Source: Muricea muricata
Lineage: Eukaryota; Cnidaria; Anthozoa; Malacalcyonacea; Plexauridae
NCBI GenBank assembly: GCA_963855995.1
Contig: OY979717.1
Span: forward strand, 6,071,428 to 6,135,427
Length of the DNA stretch: 64,000 bases
Reading direction: 5' to 3'
A model generated the notes under the pieces. That model searched no databases and was not told the DNA's origin. It was given only the letters and a program-made list of their open reading frames with translations. Shown piece by piece: positions 1 through 10,700 of the stretch (position 1 is its first letter; each line of letters starts with the position of its first letter). The position numbers were made by a program, and so were the translations under genes.

Positions 1-382
1 TAACCTTAAATCCGACCGGATTTACCTCTTAATCTTGCTGGATTAACCCTTAATCCAGCTGGATTAACCTTAAATTCGACCGGATTTACCCCTTAATCTT
101 GCTGGATTAACCCTTAATCCAGCTGGATTAACCTTAAATTCGACCGGATTTAGCCCTTAATCCGGCCGGATTAACCTTAAATCCGATCGGATTTAACCCT
201 TAACCTGGCTGGATTAACCCTTAATCCAGCTGGATTAACCTTAAATTCGACCAGATTTACCCTTTAATCCGGCCGGATTAACCTTAAATCCCACCTGATT
301 TACCCCTTAATCTGGCTGGATTAACCCTTAATCCAGCTAGATTAACCTTAAATCCGACCGGATTTACCCCTTAATCTGCCTG
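1..382. repeat. Array of short palindromic units (about 20 bp each)
   Basis: The stretch is built from variants of two alternating self-complementary words, TTAATCCAGCTGGATTAA (an exact 18 bp palindrome, also present as TTAATCCGGCCGGATTAA) and the near-palindrome AAATCCGACCGGATTT, joined by short CC or ACC linkers. Units drift by one or two bases. The array is cut by the left edge of the window, so its full length is unknown. It ends where GGATTAAA runs into the satellite word ACAATTTAAGTGG, which occurs inside every satellite unit as CTTAAACAATTTAAGTGG; the two share TTAAACAATTTAAG at the join. No TTAGGG telomere repeat is present, so I do not call it telomeric. Confidence 0.85.
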
Positions 383-1968
383 GATTAAACAATTTAAGTG
401 GCAAGGGCGTGATAGCGATCATGTAGTCTAGTGGCCAATGCAAAATGTCTCAAGTCAACGAGTTTTTGGTCAAATCTTGCCCTTGTCACAAACCCCATAG
501 GCTTTTGTCTGGGGTAAGAATTATTATAAATATACACGCTAGACTAATTCAAAGTTATTTGAACCCATTCGCGAGCTTTTGTTCGCATTTCATCGAATAA
601 TATTTAATCATACTCTGTCGAGAAAGATCTTGAAGTTGCTTTGAGTGTAATTACATTTTTAAATGTATGTACAAATTTATTCCTAAATAAATCCAATTGA
701 GTCTTTTGCAATATCACAAATAATAAAAATCGATATGATCTCAACTTGAGCATACGGTAGGTTTCTGGTGCTACGAATTTTAAAAGCCCATATGTTTGTA
801 AGTAGAACATTTGAAAAATAAATGTGTGTTGAAATCAGCCTTAATTCCCTTATACTCGGAGAAGACCTTGAAATTCTGATCAAACATACATTTCCAAATT
901 AAATTTAATGACCCAGCTTCAGGCGTTCAATATATATCATTGAACTAAACAGATCACTATTCAAATCTAATGTCGAAGAACAACATTATTGCTGAGGCAC
1001 TACAGAGACGATAAGTATTAAATAAATGGAAATGTTTTTCGCTGATTGCATAAATGACCACGCAAATTATTTAGCCTATATATAGATGTATGTGCGCATG
1101 GCAATAGTGCCTACCTGGTCGTAATTCAACCACAATCAGTGCAACAGCAAAGCATGACGTATATAAATACAAATCGGCGGTACTATAGTATCACCGATTT
1201 GTATATATATACGTCATGCTTTGCTGTTGCACTAATTGTGGTTGAATTACGACCAGGTAGGCACTATTGCCATGCGTGACATTTGCTTTTCTTATTTTAA
1301 AATATCTGCCTGTACTTAGGGGAAACAGGCAGATCTCTGGAAACAAGAAAGGCTGAACACATCAGAAACGTTAAGGAACATAATAATGGTTCAAACATCG
1401 AAAAACGTGCAACGCGAAAATCATTGACACAGGGAATTTCCGTAGTCGCCTAACACTAGAAGTCTAGAATCATGGCATACAGCTGCCAAACACAGCAATG
1501 CTGATAACAACTCAAAACCGCTTCCTCGACAATGTACAATCTTAATAAAGAAAACATAGTATCACCTTATCGTATTTCACAGTGCACATGTATACACGTC
1601 ATATCTAGCTTCATTTCACACTTTCACAGTTTACTGCAATCATTATAAATATACCCGTTGAAGGCTACAGACTCGGGTGGCCGAAAGCTCGTAAACAAAT
1701 AAATATATTTTAGTCAGAGAACGTCTCACCCTTTTCATTTATGTCTAATTGACACATCTACGATTTTTAGTGGTTTATATTGTTTAACCATTTTTTAAAG
1801 CTCATTCAGTTAAAAACGGGTAAAATAGGGCGAGTGTAATAGCCAACGCGGTCTGGTGGTAAGGCAAAGTGGCGGTAAATAAACAACGCAGCTGAACGAT
1901 AATTCCCTTGCTCTGAATTATTTTCATGTTTTAGAATTAATTATAGGCTAGAGAAAAGCCCGCTTAAA
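383..1968. repeat. Short, diverged edge unit of the satellite
   Basis: This unit starts like the others (CAATTTAAGTGGCAAG at 390) and ends with the same AGAGAAAAGCCCGCTTAAA tail, but is about 1.59 kb long. It goes directly from the A-type start through the palindrome (1095-1276) to the Penelope-like fragment (1307-1450), without the 1.0 kb AT-rich insert and without the second copy of the shared block. It carries private differences, such as a palindrome centre that matches neither common orientation. It may represent the simple unit from which the composite 3.3 kb unit was built, or a deletion product left at the array edge. Confidence 0.85.
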
Positions 1969-2789
1969 CAATTTAAGTGGCAAGCGCGTGATAGCAAACA
2001 TACATAGTCTAGTGGCCAATGCAAAATGTCTCAAGTCAACGAGTTTTTGGTTAAACCTAATTGCCCTTGTCACAAACCCCATAGGTTTTTGTCTGGGGTA
2101 AGAATTATTATAAATATACACGCTAGATTAAATCAAAGTTATTCGAAGCCATTCGCGAGCTTTTGTTCGCATTTCATCGAATAATATTTCCTCATACTCT
2201 GTCGAGGAAGATCTTGAAGTTGCTTTTGAGTGTAATTACATTTATATGCACAAATTTATTTCTAAATAAATCCAATTCAGTCTTTTGCAATATCACAATA
2301 ACAAAAATGGGTAAGATTACAACTTGGGCATACAGTAGGTTTCTGGTGCTACGAATTTTAAAATCCCATATTTTTGTAAGTAGAACATTTGAAAGATAAA
2401 TGTGTGTTGAAATCAGCCTTCTCTTATACTCGGAGAAGACCATGTAAATTCTGATCAAACATACATTTCCAAATTTAATGACCCAGCTATATGACGTTCA
2501 ATATATATCATTGAACTAAACAGATCACTATTTAAATCTAATGTCGAAGAACAATTTTATTGCTGAGGCACTACAGACACGATAAGTATTAAATAAATGG
2601 AAATGTTTTTCGCTGATTGCATAAATGACCACGCAAATTATATTTTGATATGATAAAACTTATACAGCACGTTAATAACAGCAGCCTATATATAGATGCA
2701 TGTGCGCATGGCAATAGTGTCTACCCGGTCGTAATTCAACCACAATCACTGCAACAGCAGAGCATGAGGTATATATATACAAATCGGTG
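1969..2789. repeat. A half of the satellite unit (representative, first full unit)
   Basis: This is the first block of the composite unit. From TAAGAATTATTATAAATATAC (about 2099) to the end it is homologous to the B half starting near 3786. It includes the hairpin word CTTCTCTTATACTCGGAGAAG and the block beginning GCATGGCAATAGTG. It holds only one arm of the palindrome found in the B half: the similarity stops at GGTGATACTATA, exactly the dyad centre, after which the unrelated insert begins. The equivalent block recurs at the same offset in every full unit. Confidence 0.85.
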
Positions 2790-3786
2790 ATACTATATGT
2801 TGATGGTCTGATTCGAAGATACAGGGTTTTAGCACTTACGGTCTGGGGGCCGCTTCTACCCTCCCCTATATTTCGAACCAGAGGTGGTGGAGTTATAACA
2901 CAGACGGTTGAGGCAGTCAATTCGATGTCGTTGTCGAAAGGCAACCGCATTTGGTGGGCTGTCGAGGCCAATTGTGCGAAGCCATCCGAGTGCCATCCGT
3001 GTGCAAACTTTTATTACAATACCTGGTCCTTTTTACCATCGTTATACCATTCCAAGGTTAATCCTTCGAAGGTAGCAGAATTCCTGACACCTTTTGGAAC
3101 TTTTTAATTTAAATTGATTACGCTGGCCGGCGTACAATCTCTTATGACGCTTTTCAATAGCCCTAATGTAAGTGGTAGAGCGTAATTCTTTTCAATTATT
3201 TATTTGGAGTTTTTTCGCCAAAAAAGATGGCTCCCACCGTTAAGAAAAACTATAGCATTTTGAGCACGGTTTTTTGTTCAATTTTTTTCGATGGTTTTTT
3301 AGAACTTTTATTTTCTCCATTTACCAAAAATTTTGCCAGTGCGGTTAACAAGGAAATAAAAATTTTTCTTTATCAGACTGTATGATAAAAAGAAGTAATT
3401 GTCAAATTGTTACGAATTTTTTTCTAAAAAAATTTGCAAAATAGACGAAAAGATACTTTGGAAAGGGTTATTAATTCTTACACAAGACGAAAACTATTTA
3501 ATGCATGGCAAGGGCAGGAATTGATCTTACCCACTTTTGTTGAGTAATTTGTATTTGACCACTGCATTACGTTGGTTATGAGGCTTCGGCAAGTTGGTTT
3601 AAGTTGTCTATACGTTCTTCTAGCCTATGCTTATTTCTTAAAACTGGCCAAAGCCAGAACGATTTTTATCAAAGGCAGGTATTGTTTCCGGACTCAGTGA
3701 TTGACTCTGAAGGGACACACATTGTCTTTACCACCAGACTATGATAGTTACCACTTTCTATGTTAGTTACCACTTTCACTTGGTTA
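2790..3786. repeat. AT-rich 1.0 kb insert segment of the satellite unit (representative)
   Basis: This segment lies between the A and B halves of each full unit and is absent from the short edge unit. It has no similarity to the rest of the unit. Its middle (about 3180-3450) is rich in A and T runs, including repeated TTTTTTCG and AATTTTT blocks, which is the kind of sequence expected to bend or unwind easily. A 106-codon open frame at 2787-3107 starts with GTG, shows no recognisable domain and is not called a gene. Near the right end are two close direct repeats of GTTACCACTTTC. Confidence 0.75.
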
Positions 3787-4406
3787 AGAATTATTATACA
3801 TGTACACGCTAGATTAAATCAAAGTTATTCGAAGCCATTCGCGAGCTTTTGTTCGCATTTCATCGAATAATATTTAATCATACTCTGTCGAGGAAGACCT
3901 TGAAGTTGCTTTTGAGTGTAATTACATTTTTAAATTATGTACAAATTTATTTCTAAATAAATCCAATTGAGTCTTTTGCAATATCACAAGTAACAAAAAT
4001 GGGTAAGGTCAAAACTTGAGCATATAGTAGGTTTCTGGTGCTACGAATTTTAAAAGCCTATATTTTTGTGAGTAATAAAACATTTGAAAAATAAATGTGT
4101 GTTGAAATCAGCCTTCTCTTATACTCGGAGAAGACCTTGTAAATTCTGATCAAACATACTTTTCCAAATATAATGACCTAGCTATAGGCGTCCAATATAT
4201 ATATATCATTGAACAAAGCAGATCACTATTTAAATCTAATTTCGAAGAACAACATTATTGCTGGAGCACTACAGAGACGATAAGTATTAAATAAATGGAA
4301 ATGTGTTTCGCAGATTGCATAAATGACCACGCAAATTATATTTTGATGTTTATGATAAAACTTACACAGCACGTTAATAACAGCAGCCTATATATAGATG
4401 CATGTG

Positions 4407-4588
4407 CGCATGGCAATAGTGCCTACCTGGTCGTAATTCAACCACAATCAGTGCAACAGCAAAGCATGACGTGTATAAATACAAATCGGTCGTACTATAG
4501 TATCACCGATTTGTATTTATATACGTCATGCTTTGCTGTTGCACTAATTGTGGTTGAATTACGACCAGGTAGGCACTATTGCCATGCG
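4407..4588. repeat. 182 bp palindrome in the satellite unit (representative; 13 copies)
   Basis: Two 83 bp arms, running inwards from CGCATGGCAATAGTGCC, are reverse complements with one or two mismatches, around a 16 bp centre. Copies begin at 1095, 4407, 7719, 11031, 14344, 17656, 20968, 24280, 27583, 30895, 34208, 37523 and 40835. The centre reads GGTCGTACTATAGTATCACC in the copies at 4407, 11031, 24280, 27583, 30895 and 40835. It reads as the exact reverse complement, GGTGATACTATAGTACGACC, in those at 7719, 14344, 17656, 20968, 34208 and 37523. Such a structure could extrude as a cruciform or form a hairpin RNA. The open frames that run across it change with the centre orientation and are not genes. 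Confidence 0.95.
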
Positions 4589-4610
4589 TGATCATTTGCT
4601 TTTCTTCTTT

Positions 4611-4766
4611 TAAAATATCTGCCTGTACTTAGGGGAAACAGGCAGATCTCTGGAAACAAGAAAGGCTGAACACATCAGAAACGTTAAGGAACATGATAAT
4701 GGTTCAAACATCGAAAAACGTGCAACGCGAAAATCATTGACACAGGGAATTTCCGTAGTCGCCTAA
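4611..4766 (+). pseudogene. Penelope-like element GIY-YIG nuclease fragment (representative; 13 copies)
   Basis: From 4620 a 48-codon frame reads CLYLGETGRSLETRKAEHIR and continues to SVVA and a TAA at 4764. The pattern Y-(L/I)-G-E-T-G-R-S-L-x-x-R-x-x-E-H is the conserved core of GIY-YIG endonuclease domains found at the C terminus of Penelope-like retroelements. Only this core is present: the upstream frame is closed by TAA just before it, no reverse transcriptase is seen in the unit, and the catalytic domain's later part is not clearly recognisable. It is therefore a domain relic carried along with the satellite. Copies start at 1307, 4620, 7932, 11244, 14557, 17869, 21181, 24493, 27796, 31108, 34421, 37736 and 41048, all in frame. 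A weaker similarity may continue after the stop in another frame. Family placement is from motif recognition only. Confidence 0.65.
4613..4648 (+). repeat. Short perfect hairpin inside the Penelope-like fragment
   Basis: ATCTGCCTGT and ACAGGCAGAT form a perfect 10 bp stem around an 11-base loop containing TTAGGGG. The same hairpin occurs in every unit (for example 1304-1334). It overlaps the coding relic, so it may be chance; its function is unknown. Confidence 0.6.
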
Positions 4767-7700
4767 CACTAGAAAGTCTAGAATCATGGCATACAGCTGC
4801 CAAACACAGCAATGCTGATAACAACTCAAAACCGCTTCCTCGACAATGTACAATCTTAATTAAGAAAACATAGTATCACCTTATCGTATTTCACAGTGCA
4901 CATGTATACACGTCATATCTAGCTTCATTTCACACTTTCACAGTTTACTGCAATCATTATAAATATACCCGTTGAAGGCTACAGACTGGTGGCCGAAAGC
5001 TCGTAAACAAATAAATATATTTTAGTCAGAGAACGTCTCACCCTTTTCATTTATGTCTAATTGACACATCTACGATTTTTAGTGGTTTATGGCCGTTTAA
5101 CCATTTCTTAAAGCTCATTCAGTTAAAAACGGGTAAAATAGGGCGAGTGTAATAGCCAACGCGGTCTGGTGGTAAGGCAAAGTGGCGGTAAATAAACAAC
5201 GCAGCTGAACGATAATTCCCTTGCTCTGAATTCTTTTCATGTTTTAGAATTAATTATAGGCTAGAGAAAAGCCCGCTTAAACAATTTAAGTGGCAAGCGC
5301 GTGATAGCAAACATACATAGTCTAGTGGCCAATGCAAAATGTCTCAAGTCAACGAGTTTTTGGTTAAACCTAATTGCCCTTGTCACAAACCCCATAGGTT
5401 TTTGTCTGGGGTAAGAATTATTATAAATATACACGCTAGATTAAATCAAAGTTATTCGAAGCCATTCGCGAGCTTTTGTTCGCATTTCATCGAATAATAT
5501 TTCCTCATACTCTGTCGAGGAAGATCTTGAAGTTGCTTTTGAGTGTAATTACATTTATATGCACAAATTTATTTCTAAATAAATCCAATTCAGTCTTTTG
5601 CAATATCACAATAACAAAAATGGGTAAGATTACAACTTGGGCATACAGTAGGTTTCTGGTGCTACGAATTTTAAAATCCCATATTTTTGTAAGTAGAACA
5701 TTTGAAAGATAAATGTGTGTTGAAATCAGCCTTCTCTTATACTCGGAGAAGACCATGTAAATTCTGATCAAACATACATTTCCAAATTTAATGACCCAGC
5801 TATATGACGTTCAATATATATCATTGAACTAAACAGATCACTATTTAAATCTAATGTCGAAGAACAATTTTATTGCTGAGGCACTACAGACACGATAAGT
5901 ATTAAATAAATGGAAATGTTTTTCGCTGATTGCATAAATGACCACGCAAATTATATTTTGATATGATAAAACTTATACAGCACGTTAATAACAGCAGCCT
6001 ATATATAGATGCATGTGCGCATGGCAATAGTGTCTACCCGGTCGTAATTCAACCACAATCACTGCAACAGCAGAGCATGAGGTATATATATACAAATCGG
6101 TGATACTATATGTTGATGGTCTGATTCGAAGATACAGGGTTTTAGCACTTACGGTCTGGGGGCCGCTTCTACCCTCCCCTATATTTCGAACCAGAGGTGG
6201 TGGAGTTATAACACAGACGGTTGAGGCAGTCAATTCGATGTCGTTGTCGAAAGGCAACCGCATTTGGTGGGCTGTCGAGGCCAATTGTGCGAAGCCATCC
6301 GAGTGCCATCCGTGTGCAAACTTTTATTACAATACCTGGTCCTTTTTACCGTCGTTATACCATTCCAAGGTTAATCCTTCGAAGGTAGCAGAATTCCTGA
6401 CACCTTTTGGAACTTTTTAATTTAAATTGATTACGCTGGCCGGCGTACAATCTCTTATGACGCTTTTCAATAGCCCTAATGTAAGTGGTAGAGCGTAATT
6501 CTTTTCAATTATTTATTTGGGGTTTTTTCGCCAAAAAAGATGGCTCCCACCGTTAAGAAAAACTATAGCATTTTGAGCACGGTTTTTTGTTCAATTTTTT
6601 TCGATGGTTTTTTAGAACTTTTATTTTCTCCATTTACCAAAAATTTTGCCAGTGCGGTTAACAAGGAAATAAAAATTTTTCTTTATCAGACTGTATGATA
6701 AAAAGAAGTAATTGTCAAATTGTTACGAATTTTTTTCTAAAAAAATTTGCAAAATAGACGAGAAGATACTTTGGAAAGGGTTATAATTCTTACACAAGAC
6801 GAAAACTATTTAATGCATGGCAAGGGCAGGAATTGATCTTACCCACTTTTGTTGAGTAATTTGTATTTGACCACTGCATTACGTTGGTTATGAGGCTTCG
6901 GCAAGTTGGTTTAAGTTGTCTATACGTTCTTCTAGCCTATGCTTATTTCTTAAAACTGGCCAAAGCCAGAACGATTTTTATCAAAGGCAGGTATTGTTTC
7001 CGGACTCAGTGATTGACTCTGAAGGGACACACATTGTCTTTACCACCAGACTATGATAGTTACCACTTTCTATGTTAGTTACCACTTTCACTTGGTTAAG
7101 AATTATTATACATGTACACGCTAGATTAAATCAAAGTTATTCGAAGCCATTCGCGAGCTTTTGTTCGCATTTCATCGAATAATATTTAATCATACTCTGT
7201 CGAGGAAGACCTTGAAGTTGCTTTTGAGTGTAATTACATTTTTAAATTATGTACAAATTTATTTCTAAATAAATCCAATTGAGTCTTTTGCAATATCACA
7301 AGTAACAAAAATGGGTAAGGTCAAAACTTGAGCATATAGTAGGTTTCTGGTGCTACGAATTTTAAAAGCCTATATTTTTGTGAGTAATAAAACATTTGAA
7401 AAATAAATGTGTGTTGAAATCAGCCTTCTCTTATACTCGGAGAAGACCTTGTAAATTCTGATCAAACATACTTTTCCAAATATAATGACCTAGCTATAGG
7501 CGTCCAATATATATATATCATTGAACAAAGCAGATCACTATTTAAATCTAATTTCGAAGAACAACATTATTGCTGGAGCACTACAGAGACGATAAGTATT
7601 AAATAAATGGAAATGTGTTTCGCAGATTGCATAAATGACCACGCAAATTATATTTTGATGTTTATGATAAAACTTACACAGCACGTTAATAACAGCAGCC

Positions 7701-10700
7701 TATATATAGATGCATGTGCGCATGGCAATAGTGCCTACCTGGTCGTAATTCAACCACAATCAGTGCAACAGCAAAGCATGACGTATATAAATACAAATCG
7801 GTGATACTATAGTACGACCGATTTGTATTTATATACGTCATGCTTTGCTGTTGCACTAATTGTGGTTGAATTACGACCAGGTAGGCACTATTGCCATGCG
7901 TGATCATTTGCTTTTCTTCTTTTAAAATATCTGCCTGTACTTAGGGGAAACAGGCAGATCTCTGGAAACAAGAAAGGCTGAACACATCAGAAACGTTAAG
8001 GAACATGATAATGGTTCAAACATCGAAAAACGTGCAACGCGAAAATCATTGACACAGGGAATTTCCGTAGTCGCCTAACACTAGAAAGTCTAGAATCATG
8101 GCATACAGCTGCCAAACACAGCAATGCTGATAACAACTCAAAACCGCTTCCTCGACAATGTACAATCTTAATAAAGAAAACATAGTATCACCTTATCGTA
8201 TTTCACAGTGCACATGTATACACGTCATATCTAGCTTCATTTCACACTTTCACAGTTTACTGCAATCATTATAAATATACCCGTTGAAGGCTACAGACTG
8301 GTGGCCGAAAGCTCGTAAACAAATAAATATATTTTAGTCGGAGAACGTCTCACCCTTTTCATTTATGTCTAATTGACACATCTACGATTTTTAGTGGTTT
8401 ATGGCCGTTTAACCATTTCTTAAAGCTCATTCAGTTAAAAACGGGTAAAATAGGGCGAGTGTAATAGCCAACGCGGTCTGGTGGTAAGGCAAAGTGGCGG
8501 TAAATAAACAACGCAGCTGAACGATAATTCCCTTGCTCTGAATTCTTTTCATGTTTTAGAATTAATTATAGGCTAGAGAAAAGCCCGCTTAAACAATTTA
8601 AGTGGCAAGCGCGTGATAGCAAACATATATAGTCTAGTGGCCAATGCAAAATGTCTCAAGTCAACGAGTTTTGGTCAAACCTAATTGCCCTTGTCACAAA
8701 CCCCATAGGTTTTTGTCTGGGGTAAGAATTATTATAAATATACACGCTAGATTAAATCAAAGTTATTCGAAGCCATTCGCGAGCTTTTGTTCGCATTTCA
8801 TCGAATAATATTTGCTCATACTCTGTCGAGGAAGATCTTGAAGTTGCTTTTGAGTGTAATTACATTTATATGCACAAATTTATTTCTAAATAAATCCAAT
8901 TGAGTCTTTTGCAATATCACAATAACAAAAATGGGTAAGATTACAACTTGGGCATACAGTAGGTTTCTGGTGCTACGAATTTTAAAATCCCATATTTTTG
9001 TAAGTAGAACATTTGAAAGATAAATGTGTGTTGAAATCAGCCTTCTCTTATACTCGGAGAAGACCATGTAAATTCTGATCAAACATACATTTCCAAATTT
9101 AATGACCCAGCTATATGACGTTCAATATATATCATTGCACTAAACAGATCACTATTTAAATCTAATGTCGAAGAACAATTTTATTGCTGAGGCACTACAG
9201 ACACGATAAGTATTAAATAAATGGAAACGTTTTTCGCTGATTGCATAAATGACCACGCAAATTATATTTTGATATGATAAAACTTATACAGCACGTTAAT
9301 AACAGCAGCCTATATATAGATGCATGTGCGCATGGCAATAGTGTCTACCCGGTCGTAATTCAACCACAATCACTGCAACAGCAGAGCATGAGGTATATAT
9401 ATACAAATCGGTGATACTATATGTTGATGGTCTGATTCGAAGATACAGGGTTTTAGCACTTACGGTCTGGGGGCCGCTTCTACCCTCCCCTATATTTCGA
9501 ACCAGAGGTGGTGGAGTTATAACACAGACGGTTGAGGCAGTCAATTCGATGTCGTTGTCGAAAGGCAACCGCATTTGGTGGGCTGTCGAGGCCAATTGTG
9601 CGAAGCCATCCGAGTGCCATCCGTGTGCAAACTTTTATTACAATACCTGGTCCTTTTTACCATCGTTATACCATTCCAAGGTTAATCCTTCGAAGGTAGC
9701 AGAATTCCTGACACCTTTTGGAACTTTTTAATTTAAATTGATTACGCTGGCCGGCGTACAATCTCTTATGACGCTTTTCAATAGCCCTAATGTAAGTGGT
9801 AGAGCGTAATTCTTTTCAATTATTTATTTGGGGTTTTTTCGCCAAAAAAGATGGCTCCCACCGTTAAGAAAAACTATAGCATTTTGAGCACGGTTTTTTG
9901 TTCAATTTTTTTCGATGGTTTTTTAGAACTTTTATTTTCTCCATTTACCAAAAATTTTGCCAGTGCGGTTAACAAGGAAATAAAAATTTTTCTTTATCAG
10001 ACTGTATGATAAAAAGAAGTAATTGTCAAATTGTTACGAATTTTTTTCTAAAAAAATTTGCAAAATAGACGAAAAGATACTTTGGAAAGGGTTATTAATT
10101 CTTACACAAGACGAAAACTATTTAATGCATGGCAAGGGCAGGAATTGATCTTACCCACTTTTGTTGAGTAATTTGTATTTGACCACTGCATTACGTTGGT
10201 TATGAGGCTTCGGCAAGTTGGTTTAAGTTGTCTATACGTTCTTCTAGCCTATGCTTATTTCTTAAAACTGGCCAAAGCCAGAACGATTTTTATCAAAGGC
10301 AGGTATTGTTTCCGGACTCAGTGATTGACTCTGAAGGGACACACATTGTCTTTACCACCAGACTATGATAGTTACCACTTTCTATGTTAGTTACCACTTT
10401 CACTTGGTTAAGAATTATTATACATGTACACGCTAGATTAAATCAAAGTTATTCGAAGCCATTCGCGAGCTTTTGTTCGCATTTCATCGAATAATATTTA
10501 ATCATACTCTGTCGAGGAAGACCTTGAAGTTGCTTTTGAGTGTAATTACATTTTTAAATTATGTACAAATTTATTTCTAAATAAATCCAATTGAGTCTTT
10601 TGCAATATCACAAGTAACAAAAATGGGTAAGGTCAAAACTTGAGCATATAGTAGGTTTCTGGTGCTACGAATTTTAAAAGCCTATATTTTTGTGAGTAAT

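Noticed and set aside
1..382. Telomeric repeat
   Set aside because: TAACCCTTA words look telomere-like but the perfect TTAGGG/CCCTAA tandem is absent and the unit is a 20 bp palindrome.
2787..3107. 106-codon open frame repeated in every full satellite unit
   Set aside because: It starts with GTG, which is not a usual eukaryotic start, overlaps a 99-codon frame on the other strand, and shows no recognisable domain. Being open in every unit only reflects near-identity of the units.
4295..4591. 98-codon frame (or 65 + 73 codon frames) across the palindrome
   Set aside because: The frame runs through an inverted repeat and changes with the orientation of its 16 bp centre, so it is a by-product of the palindrome.
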